64,000 nt of DNA from Nocardia sp. NBC_01327 (GTDB lineage: Bacteria > Actinomycetota > Actinomycetes > Mycobacteriales > Mycobacteriaceae). A program made the translations under genes and the position numbers. The stretch covers positions 4,836,001 to 4,900,000 of the forward strand of contig NZ_CP108383.1 in assembly GCF_035958815.1 (NCBI RefSeq), read 5' to 3'. Shown here one piece after another: positions 42,127 through 53,800 of the stretch. Under the pieces are notes generated by a model, which did no database searches, was not told the origin of the DNA, and saw only the letters and a list, made by a program, of their open reading frames with translations. The stretch's first letter is position 1, and each line of letters begins with the position of its first letter.

Positions 42127-45100
42127 AGGTTTCGGCGATGGGAAGTGACGTGCCGGGCGGGTCCGTCGAAGAGTTGGTCGGCGCACTGCGCGAGGCGGTG
42201 AAAGAGACTGTGCGCCTGCGTAAGCAGGTCGCGGCGGCCCGCGAGCCCATCGCGATCGTCGGGATGGCCTGCCGGTTGCCCGGCGGAGTGAGCTCGCCGG
42301 AAGGTCTCTGGGATCTGGTGGTCTCGGGCGGTGACGGAGTATCGGGATTTCCGGTCGACCGCGGATGGGATCTGGACGGCTTGTTCGACGCGGATCCGGA
42401 TCGGGCCGGGCGGTCGTATGTGCGGGAGGGCGGGTTCCTGCACGAGGCGGCGGAATTCGACGCCGAGTTCTTCGGTATTTCGCCGCGTGAGGCGCTGGCG
42501 ATGGATCCGCAGCAGCGACTGTTGCTCGAGACAGCCTGGGAGGCAGTGGAGTACGCGGGTATCGATCCGTCCTCGCTGCGGGGTTCGCGGACCGGCGTCT
42601 ATGCCGGGGTCATGTACCACGACTACGAGCCTGCCCTGCTGGAACGGCTCCCCGCGGTCGAGGGTCAGCGCATTGCCGCTGCCACGAGTGTGATGTCGGG
42701 CCGGGTGTCGTTCGTGCTCGGGCTGGAAGGCCCCGCGGTGACCGTGGATACGGCGTGTTCGTCGTCGCTGGTGGCGTTGCATCTGGCGGCGCAGGCCCTG
42801 CGGCGGGGGGAATGCGATCTCGCGCTGGCGGGCGGTGCGACCGTGATGGCCCGGCCGGCGGTCTTCGTCGACTTCAGTCGTCAACGGGCGCTGGCCGCTG
42901 ACGGCCGCTGTAAGTCGTTCGCCGCCACGGCGGACGGCACCGGCTGGTCGGAAGGCGTCGGTGTACTGCTGGTCGAGCGTTTGTCGGATGCGGTGGCCAA
43001 TGGTCACCGGGTGCTGGCGGTGCTGCGCGGTTCGGCGGTCAATCAGGACGGTGCGTCGAACGGGTTGACGGCGCCGAATGGGCCTGCGCAGCAACGAGTC
43101 ATCGGGGCGGCATTGGCCGATGCGGGATTGACCACCGCCGATGTGGATGCGGTCGAGGCGCACGGGACCGGTACCAAACTGGGTGACCCGATCGAAGCAC
43201 ATGCCCTGCTGGCCACCTACGGTCAGGATCGGCCCGCCGAGCGGCCGCTCCGGTTGGGGTCGTTGAAGTCGAACATCGGGCATGCGCAGGCGGCTGCGGG
43301 TGTGGCGGGTGTGATCAAGATGGTGTTGGCGATGCGGCATGAGTTGTTGCCGCGGACTTTGTATGTGGATGAGCCGTCGCCGTTTGTGGATTGGGAGTCG
43401 GGGTCTGTTTCGTTGTTGAGGGAGGCGGTGGGGTGGCCGCGTGGGGAGCGGCCTCGTCGGGTGGGTGTGTCGTCGTTCGGGATCAGTGGGACGAATGCGC
43501 ATGTGGTGCTGGAGGAACCGGCCACCACGGACACCGCAGTCGATGGGAACAGCGAAACACCGTATCGCACTTCGGAATTCGTGTCAGCCGGCGGCGTCCT
43601 GTGGCCGATCTCCGCGAATACCGAACCAGCCCTGCGGACGCAGGCGCAACGTTTGCACACACACCTGGTGGACCGGCCGGAGTGGAGTCCCGCCGATATC
43701 GGCTTCTCGCTCGGGACTACGCGGGCATCGCTTCGGCATCGGGCCGTCGTACTCGGCGACGATCGTGAATCCCTGCTCGCGGCGCTGGCCGGACTGGCCG
43801 GGGCGGACACCGCCACCCGCATCGTGCGCGGCACACCGGTGGAAGGCGATCTCGCTTTCCTGTTCACCGGGCAGGGCGCGCAGCGACCCCGGATGGGTCG
43901 TGGGCTCGCCGCCCGGTTCCCGATCTTCGCGCAGGCGGTGGACGAGATCTGTGCCGCTTTCGGCGACCGGCTCGGCCGGCCGCTACGCGAGGTGCTCGAC
44001 ACCGAGGGGACGGAGCTGCTGGACCGCACGGTCTTCACGCAGGCGGGTCTGTTCACCGTCGAGGTTGCGCTCTATCGGCTGTTGCGGCACATCGGAATTC
44101 GGCCGAATCGCGTGGCCGGGCATTCGATCGGCGAGATCACCGCGGCCCATGTGGCCGGGGTCTTCTCCCTCGCGGATGCGGTCACCCTCGTCGCCGCGCG
44201 CGGCCGGCTCATGCAGGAACTGCCCGAGGGCGGTGCGATGATCGCCGTCGGGGCCACCGAGGCGGAGGTGGCCGAGCTGCTGGCCGGGCAACAGCGCCAC
44301 GCCGGCATCGCGGCGGTGAACGGGCCACGGTCGCTGGTGATGTCCGGCGACGACGAGGTGGTGACCGGTATCGCGGAGCGGCTCGCCGCACGCGGTCACA
44401 GGACTCGCAGGCTGCGGGCCGGGCATGCCTTCCATTCTCCGCGCATGGCACCCATGCTGGACGAATTCGCCGCTGTGGCAAGCACTCTGACCTATCACAC
44501 GCCCGGCATCCCGGTGGTGTCGAACGTGACCGGCGCGGCGGCGGGACCGGACATCTGCACACCCGGCTACTGGGTCCGGCACGTCCGCGAGGCGGTGCGC
44601 TTCGGGGCGAGTATCCGCCATCTGCACGAGCGCGGCGTCACCACCTATCTGGAGATCGGACCGGACGCGGTACTCACCGTCATGGGGCCAGAAAACCTCA
44701 CCGGCGAGGAGGCCGGCACGTCCGAATTCGTTGCGGCACTGCGCAAGGACCTGCCGGAGGAGCTGTCGTTCCGGACCGCTGTGGCCCGGTTGCAGGTCCG
44801 TGGCTTCGAGCCGGACTGGACCGCCCTGTACACCGGGGCGCGCCGGGTCGAGCTGCCCACCTACGCCTTCGAGCACCAGCGGTACTGGCCGAGCACCACC
44901 GCCGGTGACGGCGCGAGCGGGCTGGGGCTCGAGGCCACCGGTCATCCGCTGCTCGCAGCCGTGGTTCGCCCGGCCGGCACCGACTCGGTGCTGCTGACCG
45001 GTCGGCTCGCGCTGGGTACGCACCCGTGGCTGAACGACCACCGGGTCTGGGATCAGGCCGTATTCCCCGGATCCGGCCTGATCGAACTGGCACTGGCCGC

Positions 45101-47816
45101 GGCCGATCGAGTGGGTGCGAACACCGTCGCGGAGCTGACCCTGACCACCGCGCTGCCGCTGTCCGAACACAGCGCGGTCGATGTCCAGGTCTTCGTCGCC
45201 GAAGCCGATGACGACGGTCAGCGGTCACTGACCGTGCACGCCCGGCCCGCACGCGAGGAGGCGACCGGCGATTGGACTGTGCTCGCCACCGGCACGGTCG
45301 CAAGCGATGTGGCGGTCAGCGATGTGGCCGCGGGCGGTGCGAACACGGCCGTCGACTTCCCGGCGCTGTGGCCTCCCGCGGATGCGCAGGCGGTCGACCT
45401 GACCGGCTGGTATGACGCGCTCGGTGCGAGCGGGCTGGAATACGGTCCCGCCTTCCAGGGGCTGCGCGCGGCCTGGCGCCGGGGCTCGGAGATCTTCGCC
45501 GAAGCCGGTCTCGCCGAGGAAGAGCGGCAGCAGGCGGACTCGTTCGGGCTGCATCCGATTCTGCTCGACGCGACATTGCACGCCCTCGGACTGGGTGCGC
45601 TGCCGGTCGCCGAGCAGGCTCAGGTGCCGTTCGCCTGGACGGGCGTGCGCCGCTGGTCGAGCGGGCCATCGGCGGTGCGAGTGCACATCAGGCCGGTCGG
45701 CGCGGCCGCGGTCGCGCTCACCGTGACCGATCCCGCCGGACGGCTGGTGGCGACCGTGGCCTCGCTGAGCGTGCGGCCGGTGACCGCCGATCAACTCGCT
45801 CCGGTCTCCGACTCACTGTTCGACATGCAATGGATACCCGTTGCGGCAGCACCGATCCCGCCGGCCGTCGCCTGGACCGTGGTCGGTGACGGCCTCGGAC
45901 TGACCGAGCACTTGATCTCCGCCGGGCACACCGTCGACGCCTTCGCCGATCTCGAAGCCCTCGCCACCGCTCTCGCGGCGGGAGCGGCCATGCCGGAGGC
46001 GGTGCTGGTCCCGTTCGACGGCGATCCGGACAGCTCCGGGGATATGGCGGCCACTGTCCACACTGCATGCCATCGTGCCGCGGACCTGGCGCGACTCTGG
46101 CTGTCGGACAGCAGGTTCCGCTCCGCTCGCCTGGTCGTCGTCACGCGCGGGGCGGTCGTCGCGAGGCCCGGTGAGCACATCACCGACCTGGCGGCGGCGA
46201 GCGCGCGCGGGCTGCTGCTGTCCGCCCGTACCGAGAATCCGCACCGCTTCGCCCTGGTCGATCTCGACTCCGACCCGGCCTCGTACCGCGCCCTGCCCGG
46301 ACTTCCGGCAACCGATGAGCCGCAATGCGCGCTCCGCACCGGAACCGTGCTCGGCGCGCGCCTGGCGAGGGCCGAAGCGGCGAGTGCGCAGCGGTCGAAA
46401 GCGACAGCACCGCAGCAGGAGTCGGCTACGCCACCGGCGGAAGCGGGTTCTCCGCGACCGGATTCTTCGCTGTCGCAGGTGGCAGCGGTCTCGCCGCATC
46501 CGGAATGGTCACGCCCGCAAGGGGAATGGCCCGCGGAGGGCACCGTGCTGATCACCGGTGCGACCGGTGCGCTGGGGCGGCTCATCGCTCGACACCTCGT
46601 GCGCGAATACGGTGTGCGGCAGCTGCTGCTGGTGAGCCGCCGCGGGGGACAGGCTGCCGGTATCGCGGAGCTGTACGCTGAATTATCCGGGCTCGGTGCC
46701 GAGATCGTGGTGGCAGCCTGCGATGTTGCGGACCGGGAAGCGCTGGCCCGGACGCTGAATGGAATTCCGGCCGCGCATCCGCTGACGGGAGTGATCCACG
46801 CGGCCGGAATCCTCGATGACGGCGTTACCGGTGTGCTCACCGCCGAGCGAATCGACGGCGTGCTGCGGCCCAAAGTGGATGCCGCATGGAATCTGCACGA
46901 GCTGACGCGGCATGCCCGGCTTGAGACATTCGTGCTGTTCTCCTCTGTGGCAGGAGTTTTCGGTACGGCGGGGCAGGGGAACTACGCGGCGGCCAACGCC
47001 TTCCTCGACGCGCTCGCGCGGCAGCGGCGGGCGGAGGGGCTGGCCGGTATCGCGCTCGGCTGGGGCGCCTGGGCCGAACGTGGCATGGCGGCGGAGCTGG
47101 GTACGGCGGAGCGCGCCCGCACCGCGCGGGCCGGGATAGGCGGCCTGAGCGACGTCGAGGGGCTGCGGTTGTTCGATATCGCCGTGCGACAGGATGTCGC
47201 GTACCTCGCGCCGATGCTGCTGGATCGCGCCTCGATCGTCGGCGAGACACCGCCGTTGCTGCGCGGCCTGATTCGCGCGCCTCGGGCGCGGCGACGCAAC
47301 GCGGGAACCGGCGACCAGGACCTCCCGCAGCGGCTGGCTGGGCTGACGCCCGAGCGGCAGGAACAGGCGCTGCTGGATCTGATTCGCGCCGAAGCGGTTG
47401 CGGTACTGGACTATTCCGGATCCGGCCGACTGCCGGACGGACGGACGTTCACCGAGCTCGGCACGGATTCGCTCACCGCCCTCGAACTGCGCAATCGGCT
47501 CGCCGGGGCGACGGGGCTGCGGCTGGCGCCGACCGTTCTGTTCGACCATCCGACGCCGGCCGAACTCGCCCGCAAGCTGCGTGCGGATCTGTTCACAGCG
47601 GACCCGGAACCCGAGGACGAGGCGTTCGACGAGGACCGCTTCCGCCGGGAGTTCGCCGCTGTGCCGATCAGCAGGCTACGCGCCGCCGGGCTGCTGGAAG
47701 GGCTGCTCGCCGTGCTCGATTCGGGGCCCGGCGCCTCGGTAGTGGACGAGGACGTGATCGACGGGTTGGCAGTGGCGGACCTGATTTCTCTGGCGCGTGA
47801 GGGGGCTGAATCGTGA
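42123..47816 (+). CDS. type I PKS, module 2 (KS-AT-DH-KR-ACP)
   Basis: 1897 residues from GTG 42123 (GTGA overlap with PKS1). N-terminal docking helix (ELVGALREAVKETVRLRKQV), then KS with Cys212 (DTACSSSL). AT Ser668 (GHSIGE) and HAFH at 768-771 predict malonyl-CoA. DH: His973 and Pro982 are kept in HRVWDQAVFP, but the conserved Gly is Asp977; the second residue Asp1149 (LLDATLH) is present, so activity is uncertain. KR: TGATGALG near 1479, Tyr1621, LDD motif (AGILDDG), hence B-type. ACP Ser1783 (LGTDSL). The C-terminal tail EDVIDGLAVADLISLAREG is the same type as in PKS1, and PKS3 has the matching N-terminal helix. A TTA codon is at 46683. Confidence 0.93.
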   Translation: MKVSAMGSDVPGGSVEELVGALREAVKETVRLRKQVAAAREPIAIVGMACRLPGGVSSPEGLWDLVVSGGDGVSGFPVDRGWDLDGLFDADPDRAGRSYVREGGFLHEAAEFDAEFFGISPREALAMDPQQRLLLETAWEAVEYAGIDPSSLRGSRTGVYAGVMYHDYEPALLERLPAVEGQRIAAATSVMSGRVSFVLGLEGPAVTVDTACSSSLVALHLAAQALRRGECDLALAGGATVMARPAVFVDFSRQRALAADGRCKSFAATADGTGWSEGVGVLLVERLSDAVANGHRVLAVLRGSAVNQDGASNGLTAPNGPAQQRVIGAALADAGLTTADVDAVEAHGTGTKLGDPIEAHALLATYGQDRPAERPLRLGSLKSNIGHAQAAAGVAGVIKMVLAMRHELLPRTLYVDEPSPFVDWESGSVSLLREAVGWPRGERPRRVGVSSFGISGTNAHVVLEEPATTDTAVDGNSETPYRTSEFVSAGGVLWPISANTEPALRTQAQRLHTHLVDRPEWSPADIGFSLGTTRASLRHRAVVLGDDRESLLAALAGLAGADTATRIVRGTPVEGDLAFLFTGQGAQRPRMGRGLAARFPIFAQAVDEICAAFGDRLGRPLREVLDTEGTELLDRTVFTQAGLFTVEVALYRLLRHIGIRPNRVAGHSIGEITAAHVAGVFSLADAVTLVAARGRLMQELPEGGAMIAVGATEAEVAELLAGQQRHAGIAAVNGPRSLVMSGDDEVVTGIAERLAARGHRTRRLRAGHAFHSPRMAPMLDEFAAVASTLTYHTPGIPVVSNVTGAAAGPDICTPGYWVRHVREAVRFGASIRHLHERGVTTYLEIGPDAVLTVMGPENLTGEEAGTSEFVAALRKDLPEELSFRTAVARLQVRGFEPDWTALYTGARRVELPTYAFEHQRYWPSTTAGDGASGLGLEATGHPLLAAVVRPAGTDSVLLTGRLALGTHPWLNDHRVWDQAVFPGSGLIELALAAADRVGANTVAELTLTTALPLSEHSAVDVQVFVAEADDDGQRSLTVHARPAREEATGDWTVLATGTVASDVAVSDVAAGGANTAVDFPALWPPADAQAVDLTGWYDALGASGLEYGPAFQGLRAAWRRGSEIFAEAGLAEEERQQADSFGLHPILLDATLHALGLGALPVAEQAQVPFAWTGVRRWSSGPSAVRVHIRPVGAAAVALTVTDPAGRLVATVASLSVRPVTADQLAPVSDSLFDMQWIPVAAAPIPPAVAWTVVGDGLGLTEHLISAGHTVDAFADLEALATALAAGAAMPEAVLVPFDGDPDSSGDMAATVHTACHRAADLARLWLSDSRFRSARLVVVTRGAVVARPGEHITDLAAASARGLLLSARTENPHRFALVDLDSDPASYRALPGLPATDEPQCALRTGTVLGARLARAEAASAQRSKATAPQQESATPPAEAGSPRPDSSLSQVAAVSPHPEWSRPQGEWPAEGTVLITGATGALGRLIARHLVREYGVRQLLLVSRRGGQAAGIAELYAELSGLGAEIVVAACDVADREALARTLNGIPAAHPLTGVIHAAGILDDGVTGVLTAERIDGVLRPKVDAAWNLHELTRHARLETFVLFSSVAGVFGTAGQGNYAAANAFLDALARQRRAEGLAGIALGWGAWAERGMAAELGTAERARTARAGIGGLSDVEGLRLFDIAVRQDVAYLAPMLLDRASIVGETPPLLRGLIRAPRARRRNAGTGDQDLPQRLAGLTPERQEQALLDLIRAEAVAVLDYSGSGRLPDGRTFTELGTDSLTALELRNRLAGATGLRLAPTVLFDHPTPAELARKLRADLFTADPEPEDEAFDEDRFRREFAAVPISRLRAAGLLEGLLAVLDSGPGASVVDEDVIDGLAVADLISLAREGAES
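43236..43526 (+). repeat. 291-bp tract identical to 48920-49210
   Basis: Inside the KS 3' part of PKS2. By eye there is no mismatch to the tract in PKS3 at an offset of 5684 bp. The codons are unusually T/G-ending (TTG, GTG, TTT, GTT) compared with flanking C/G-ending codons. Confidence 0.85.
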
Positions 47817-50800
47817 AGGATTCCGAGGCCGGGTCCGCCGAGTTGATCGGTGCTCTCCGGGATGCGGTGAAGGAGACTGTGCGGCTGCGCAAGCAGAATC
47901 GTGAGCTGGAAGCCGCGGCGCGGGAGCCGATCGCGATCGTGGGGATGGCATGCCGGTTGCCCGGTGGGGTGAGCTCGCCCGAGAGTTTGTGGGAGCTGGT
48001 GGCTTCCGGTGGTGACGGGATCTCGGGTTTTCCGGCCGATCGGGGCTGGGATCTGGAGAGTCTGTTCGATTCGGATCCAGATCGGGCGGGCCGGTCGTAT
48101 GTGCGGGAGGGCGGGTTCCTGCACGAGGCGGCGGAATTCGACGCCGAGTTCTTCGGTATTTCGCCGCGTGAGGCGCTGGCGATGGATCCGCAGCAGCGAC
48201 TGTTGCTCGAAACCGCTTGGGAGGCAGTGGAGTACGCGGGTATCGATCCGTCCTCGCTGCGGGGTTCGCGGACCGGCGTCTATGCCGGCGCCATGTTCTA
48301 CGACCAGGGGCTCACGCTCCCCGGCGGCTTGTCGTCGATCGACGGGCAGCGGCTGGTAGGCAGTTCGGGGAGCGTCGTCTCGGGGCGACTGTCGTTCGTG
48401 CTCGGGCTGGAAGGCCCTGCGCTGACCCTGGATACGGCATGTTCGTCGTCGCTGGTGGCCTTGCATCTGGCGGCTCAGGCCCTGCGGCGGCGGGAGTGCG
48501 ATCTCGCGCTGGCAGGCGGTGTCACCGTCATGTCCAGCCCCGCCGAGTTCATCGGCTTCAGCCGCCAGCGCGCCCTGGCACCCGACGCCCGCTGCAAGGC
48601 GTTCGCGGCGGCGGCGGACGGCACCATTTGGGGCGAGGGCACGGCCCTGTTGCTGGTCGAGCGTTTGTCGGATGCGGTGGCCAATGGTCACCGGGTGCTG
48701 GCGGTAATGCGTGGTTCGGCCGTGAACCAGGACGGGACCAGCAATGGGCTCACCGCGCCGAACGGGCCTGCACAGCAACGGGTCATCCGGGCGGCATTGG
48801 CCGATGCCGGATTGACCACCGCGGACGTCGACGCCGTCGAGGCGCACGGGACCGGTACCAAACTGGGTGACCCGATCGAAGCGCAGGCCTTGCTGGCGAC
48901 GTACGGCCGGGCGCGCCCGGCCGAGCGGCCGCTCCGGTTGGGGTCGTTGAAGTCGAACATCGGGCATGCGCAGGCGGCTGCGGGTGTGGCGGGTGTGATC
49001 AAGATGGTGTTGGCGATGCGGCATGAGTTGTTGCCGCGGACTTTGTATGTGGATGAGCCGTCGCCGTTTGTGGATTGGGAGTCGGGGTCTGTTTCGTTGT
49101 TGAGGGAGGCGGTGGGGTGGCCGCGTGGGGAGCGGCCTCGTCGGGTGGGTGTGTCGTCGTTCGGGATCAGTGGGACGAATGCGCATGTGGTGCTGGAGGA
49201 ACCGGCCACCGCCGTGCAGGCCGACCGGCCCGTCCCGGCTGCCGGGCCGGTGCCGCTGGTGGTCTCGGCCCGCACGCCACAGGCGCTGCGGGACCAGGCG
49301 CGGCTACTGCTGCCGCTGGCCTGCGACGACACAGTGAATCCGCACGACCTGGCACACGCCCTCGTCACCACCCGCACCGCCTTCGAGCACCGGGCGGTCG
49401 TCGTCGGCGGCCGGGCGGAGCTCTCGGAACTGTTCCCCGTGTTCGCCGCCGGGCAGATCGAACCGGGTATCGCGGTGGGGTCGGCAGCCGAGGCCGGACC
49501 CGTCGTTTTCGTGTTTCCGGGTCAGGGTTCGCAGTGGGTGGGGATGGCTCGGGAGTTGTTGGCGGAGTCGGCGGTGTTCGCGGCGCGGATGGGTGAGTGT
49601 GCGGTGGCGTTGTCGCCGTTTGTGGAGTGGTCGTTGGTTGATGTGTTGCGTTCGTCGGGTTCGTTGGTGCGGGTGGATGTGGTTCAGCCGGTGTTGTTTT
49701 CGGTGATGGTGTCGTTGGCTGCGGTGTGGCGGTCCTTCGGTGTGGTGCCTGCGGCGGTGGTGGGTCATTCGCAGGGGGAGATCGCCGCCGCGGTGGTGGC
49801 CGGTGGATTGTCCCTGGCCGATGGCGCGAAGGTTGTCGCCTTGCGGAGCCGGGCCATCGCGGCGCTGGCGGGCCGCGGGGGCATGGCCTCGATCGCCCGT
49901 TCGCCCGAGGACACCGCGCAGCTCCTCGCCCCCTGGCCCGGCCGGATTTCGGTGGCGGCGATGAACGGTCCCGGCGCGACCGTGGTGTCCGGGGACCCCG
50001 ACGCGTTGATCGAACTCCTCGACCGCTGTGCCGCCGACGGGATCCGGGCGCGGCGCATCGATGTCGACTACGCCTCGCATTCGGCGCACGTCGAGGAGAT
50101 CCGCACCGAGCTGCACACGGTGCTGGCCGGAATCCGCCCCGGCACCGGCGACATCCCCTTCTACTCAACGGTCGACAGCGACTGGATGGACACCGCCGAG
50201 CTGGACGCCGGCTACTGGTACCGCAATCTGCGGCAGACGGTCGCCTTCGCTCCGGCGGTGCAGGCGCTGATCGAGCTCGGCCACAACGCATTCCTGGAGA
50301 TCAGCTCACATCCCGTGCTCGCCGCGAGTATCGAGGACAGTGCGACTGCCGTCGGGGCTTCGGTCGCCGCGCTGCACACCCTGCGCCGTGACGAGGGTGG
50401 CGCGCACCGCCTGCTGTGCGCCCTCGGCGAAGCCTGGGTGCGCGGCGTGCCCGTCGACTGGACCGTTGCGCTGGAGGGCATTGCGGCGCGCCCGGTCGCC
50501 CTGCCCACCTACCCGTTCCAGCGTCGCCGGTACTGGGCCGATCCGGAAATGCGCACCGCCACAGCGGAATCCGACGATCTCTGGCGCGAGCTGGAGAGCC
50601 GGTCGGTACCGGAACTGGCGCAGGCCCTGGACGTCGACGCCGAGGCGCTCGGGCGGGTCCTTCCCGCACTGTCGGCGTGGCGGGCGCGTCGGGGCTCGAC
50701 ATGGCGTTATCGCATTGTCTGGCAACCACTGTCACTGCCACCGGCCCCGCCTGCCGGGCCCTTGCTGCTGGTCGAGCCGGAAACCGGTGGCGGCGACGTC

Positions 50801-53800
50801 GCCGACGCGCTGATCGGCGCGGGGCTGGAACTGATTCGGCTCACCGTCCCCGGCCCCGGCCACGACCGAGCGGCGCTGGCCGCGCTCGTGCGCGACGCGG
50901 TCGCGGACCGGCCCGTCACCGGCGTGCTGTCACTGCTTGCCGACGAGTCGCGCGCCCATCCGGAGCATCCGGAACTGCCCGGCGGCCTGGCGCTGACTCT
51001 GGCCCTGGCACAGGGTTTGGGCGATGCCGGCGTCACCGCCCCGCTGTGGTGCGTCACCCGCGGCCTGGCCGTCCTGGATGCCGGTGAACTGCCCGGCGCC
51101 CCCGTGTACGGCGCGGTCGCGGGGCTCGGTCGCGTTCTCGCACTGGAACATCCGGACCGCTGGGGCGGCCTCATCGATCTGCCGCCGCAGTGCGACGCGC
51201 GACTCGCGGTCCGGCTGCGCACCGTCCTGGCCACCGTGCGCGACGAAGACCAGGTCGCGGTGCGCGCCACCGGCGTGTACGGGCGCCGCCTGCGACCGGT
51301 CGCGGAAGGTCCGGGCGACCAGGAGCAGTGGCCGGGCACGGGCACCGTGCTCATCACCGGTGGCACGGGCGGACTCGGGGCCCGGGTGGCCCGGCGGCTC
51401 GCCGCGATCGGGGTGCAGCATCTGCTGCTGCTCAGCCGGCGCGGGCCGGAAGCTCCTGGCGTGGAACATCTTCGGGCCGAGCTCAGCGCCGCGGGCGCCG
51501 CCGTCACCATCGGCGCGTGCGATGTCACCGACCGGGAGCAGCTCGCGGCCGCCCTGGCCGCGATACCCGCGGAGCTGCCACTGACCGCGGTGGTCCACGC
51601 GGCCGGAATCCTCGACGACGGTATGGCCGACACCATGACCGCGGCCCGGCTCGACAGCCAGCTCCGGATCAAGCTCACCGCCGCCACCCATCTGCACGAG
51701 CTCACTGCCGGGCACGACCTGACGGCATTCGTCCTGTTCTCCTCACTCATGGGCACGGTCGGCGGTCTCGGCCAGGCGAATTACGCCGCCGCCAACGCCG
51801 CCCTGGACGCGTTCGCCGCCACCCGCCGCGCCGCGGGCCTGCCGACCACCTGCCTCGCGTGGGGCATGTGGGCCGGTGACGGCATGGTGGACCGGCGCGA
51901 TGCCGACCGCCTCGACAGCCTCGGCGTCCGCGCCATGGACCCGCACGCCGCACTGGCAGCGCTCGGCCGAATCCTGGCCGGTGACAGTGCCGAAGCGATT
52001 GTCGCGGATGTGGATTGGTCGCGTTTCGCCACGGCGGGCCGGACCCGTGGCCCGGCACTGTTCGGGCAGCTGCCCGGCGTCGCGGCGACACCCACCGAGA
52101 CCACCGATTCACCGCGCGCGCGGCTCGCCGCGCTGCCGGCCGCGGAACGGACCCGCCGGCTCGCCGCGCTGATCGGTGAACTCGCCGCCCAGGTGCTCGG
52201 ACATGACACCCCGGATGCCCTCGATACGCGAAAAGCTTTCGCGGAGCTCGGTTTCGACTCGCTCAGCGCGGTCGACATGCGCAATCGGCTCGCCCGGGCC
52301 ACCGGATTGCGACTGCCCACCACGATTCTGTTCGACCACGCCACACCGCAGGCGCTCGCCGCGCATCTGGCCACCGAACTCGGCGAACCCGATACCGCGC
52401 CGCCGGCGGTCACCGCGGTCACCACTGCCGCAGACGAGCCGATCGCCATCGTGGGTATCGGCTGCCGATTCCCCGGCGGGGCACACGGACCCGACGCCTT
52501 CTGGCAGCTCCTCGCCGAAGGCCGCGACATCATGGCCGACTGGCCCGACGACCGCGGCTGGGACAGCGGGCGGCTCTACGATCCCCGTCGTGAGCGGCCG
52601 GGCACCACCTACAGCCGGGTCGGCGGGTTTCTGCCCGACGCCGCCGGTTTCGATGCGGCGTTCTTCGGCATCGCCCCGCGCGAGGCGCTGGCCATGGACC
52701 CACAGCAGCGCATTCTGCTCGAAACCTGCTGGGAGGCCATCGAAAACGCGGGCATCGAACCGGGTTCACTGCGCGGGGAGAATATCGGCGTCTTCATCGG
52801 CACCAATGGCGGGGACTATTCGGCCCGGATCGCCGAATCGGCGGACGATACCGAAGGACACTTCCTGACCGGCAACACCGCCAGCGTGCTGTCGGGCCGC
52901 CTGTCCTACACCTTCGGACTCGAAGGGCCCGCGCTCACCGTCGACACCGCCTGCTCCGCCTCGCTGGTGGCGCTGCATCTCGCCGTGCAGGCCCTGCGCC
53001 GCGGCGAGTGCGAGCGGGCATTGACCGGCGGCGTCACGATCATGAGCACGCCCACGCTGTTCCTGGAATTCAGCAGGCAGGGCGCCCTCGCCCGCGACGG
53101 GCGCTGCAAGGCGTTCTCCGCCGACGCCGACGGCACCGCATGGTCGGAAGGGGCCGGCGTCCTGATGCTCGAACGGCTGTCCGACGCGCGGCGGCACGGC
53201 CACCGGGTGCTGGCCCTCGTCACCGGCACGGCGATCAACCAGGACGGCGCCAGCAACGGCCTCACCGCCCCGAACGGTCTCGCCCAGCAGCGTGTGATCC
53301 GCGCGGCCCTCGCCGACGCCGGCGTCTCGGCCGCCGAGGTCGGCGCGGTCGAGGCCCACGGCACCGGCACCAATTTGGGCGATCCGATCGAAGCCCAAGC
53401 GCTGCAAGCCGTCTACGGCGACCGGCACCACGAATCCCGGCCGCTGTGGCTCGGATCGGTCAAATCCAATATCGGCCACACCCAGGCCGCCGCCGGCGTC
53501 GCTGGCGTGATCAAGATGGTGCTCGCGCTGCGGCACGCCGAACTCCCGCCGACGCTGCACGCACAGGTGCCCAGCCCGCACATCGACTGGGACACTTCAG
53601 GTCTGCGGTTGCTGACCGAGCCGACTTCATGGTCGCGACCGGATGGTCCACGACGCGCCGGTGTCTCGGCCTTCGGCATCAGCGGAACGAACGCACACGT
53701 GATCCTCCAGGAAGCAGCAGCGGGCGGCGACGGATCGGAAGCCGGTGACTTGGGCATAGCGCCTTCCCAGGCCCGCGAAATGCCGGGAAACGAGAACTGG

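Noticed and set aside
41406..43502. Very long minus-strand open frames opposite the PKS genes (for example 698 codons)
   Set aside because: His/Arg/Gln-rich shadows of PKS coding sequence, typical of high-GC genes; the plus-strand domains are unmistakable.
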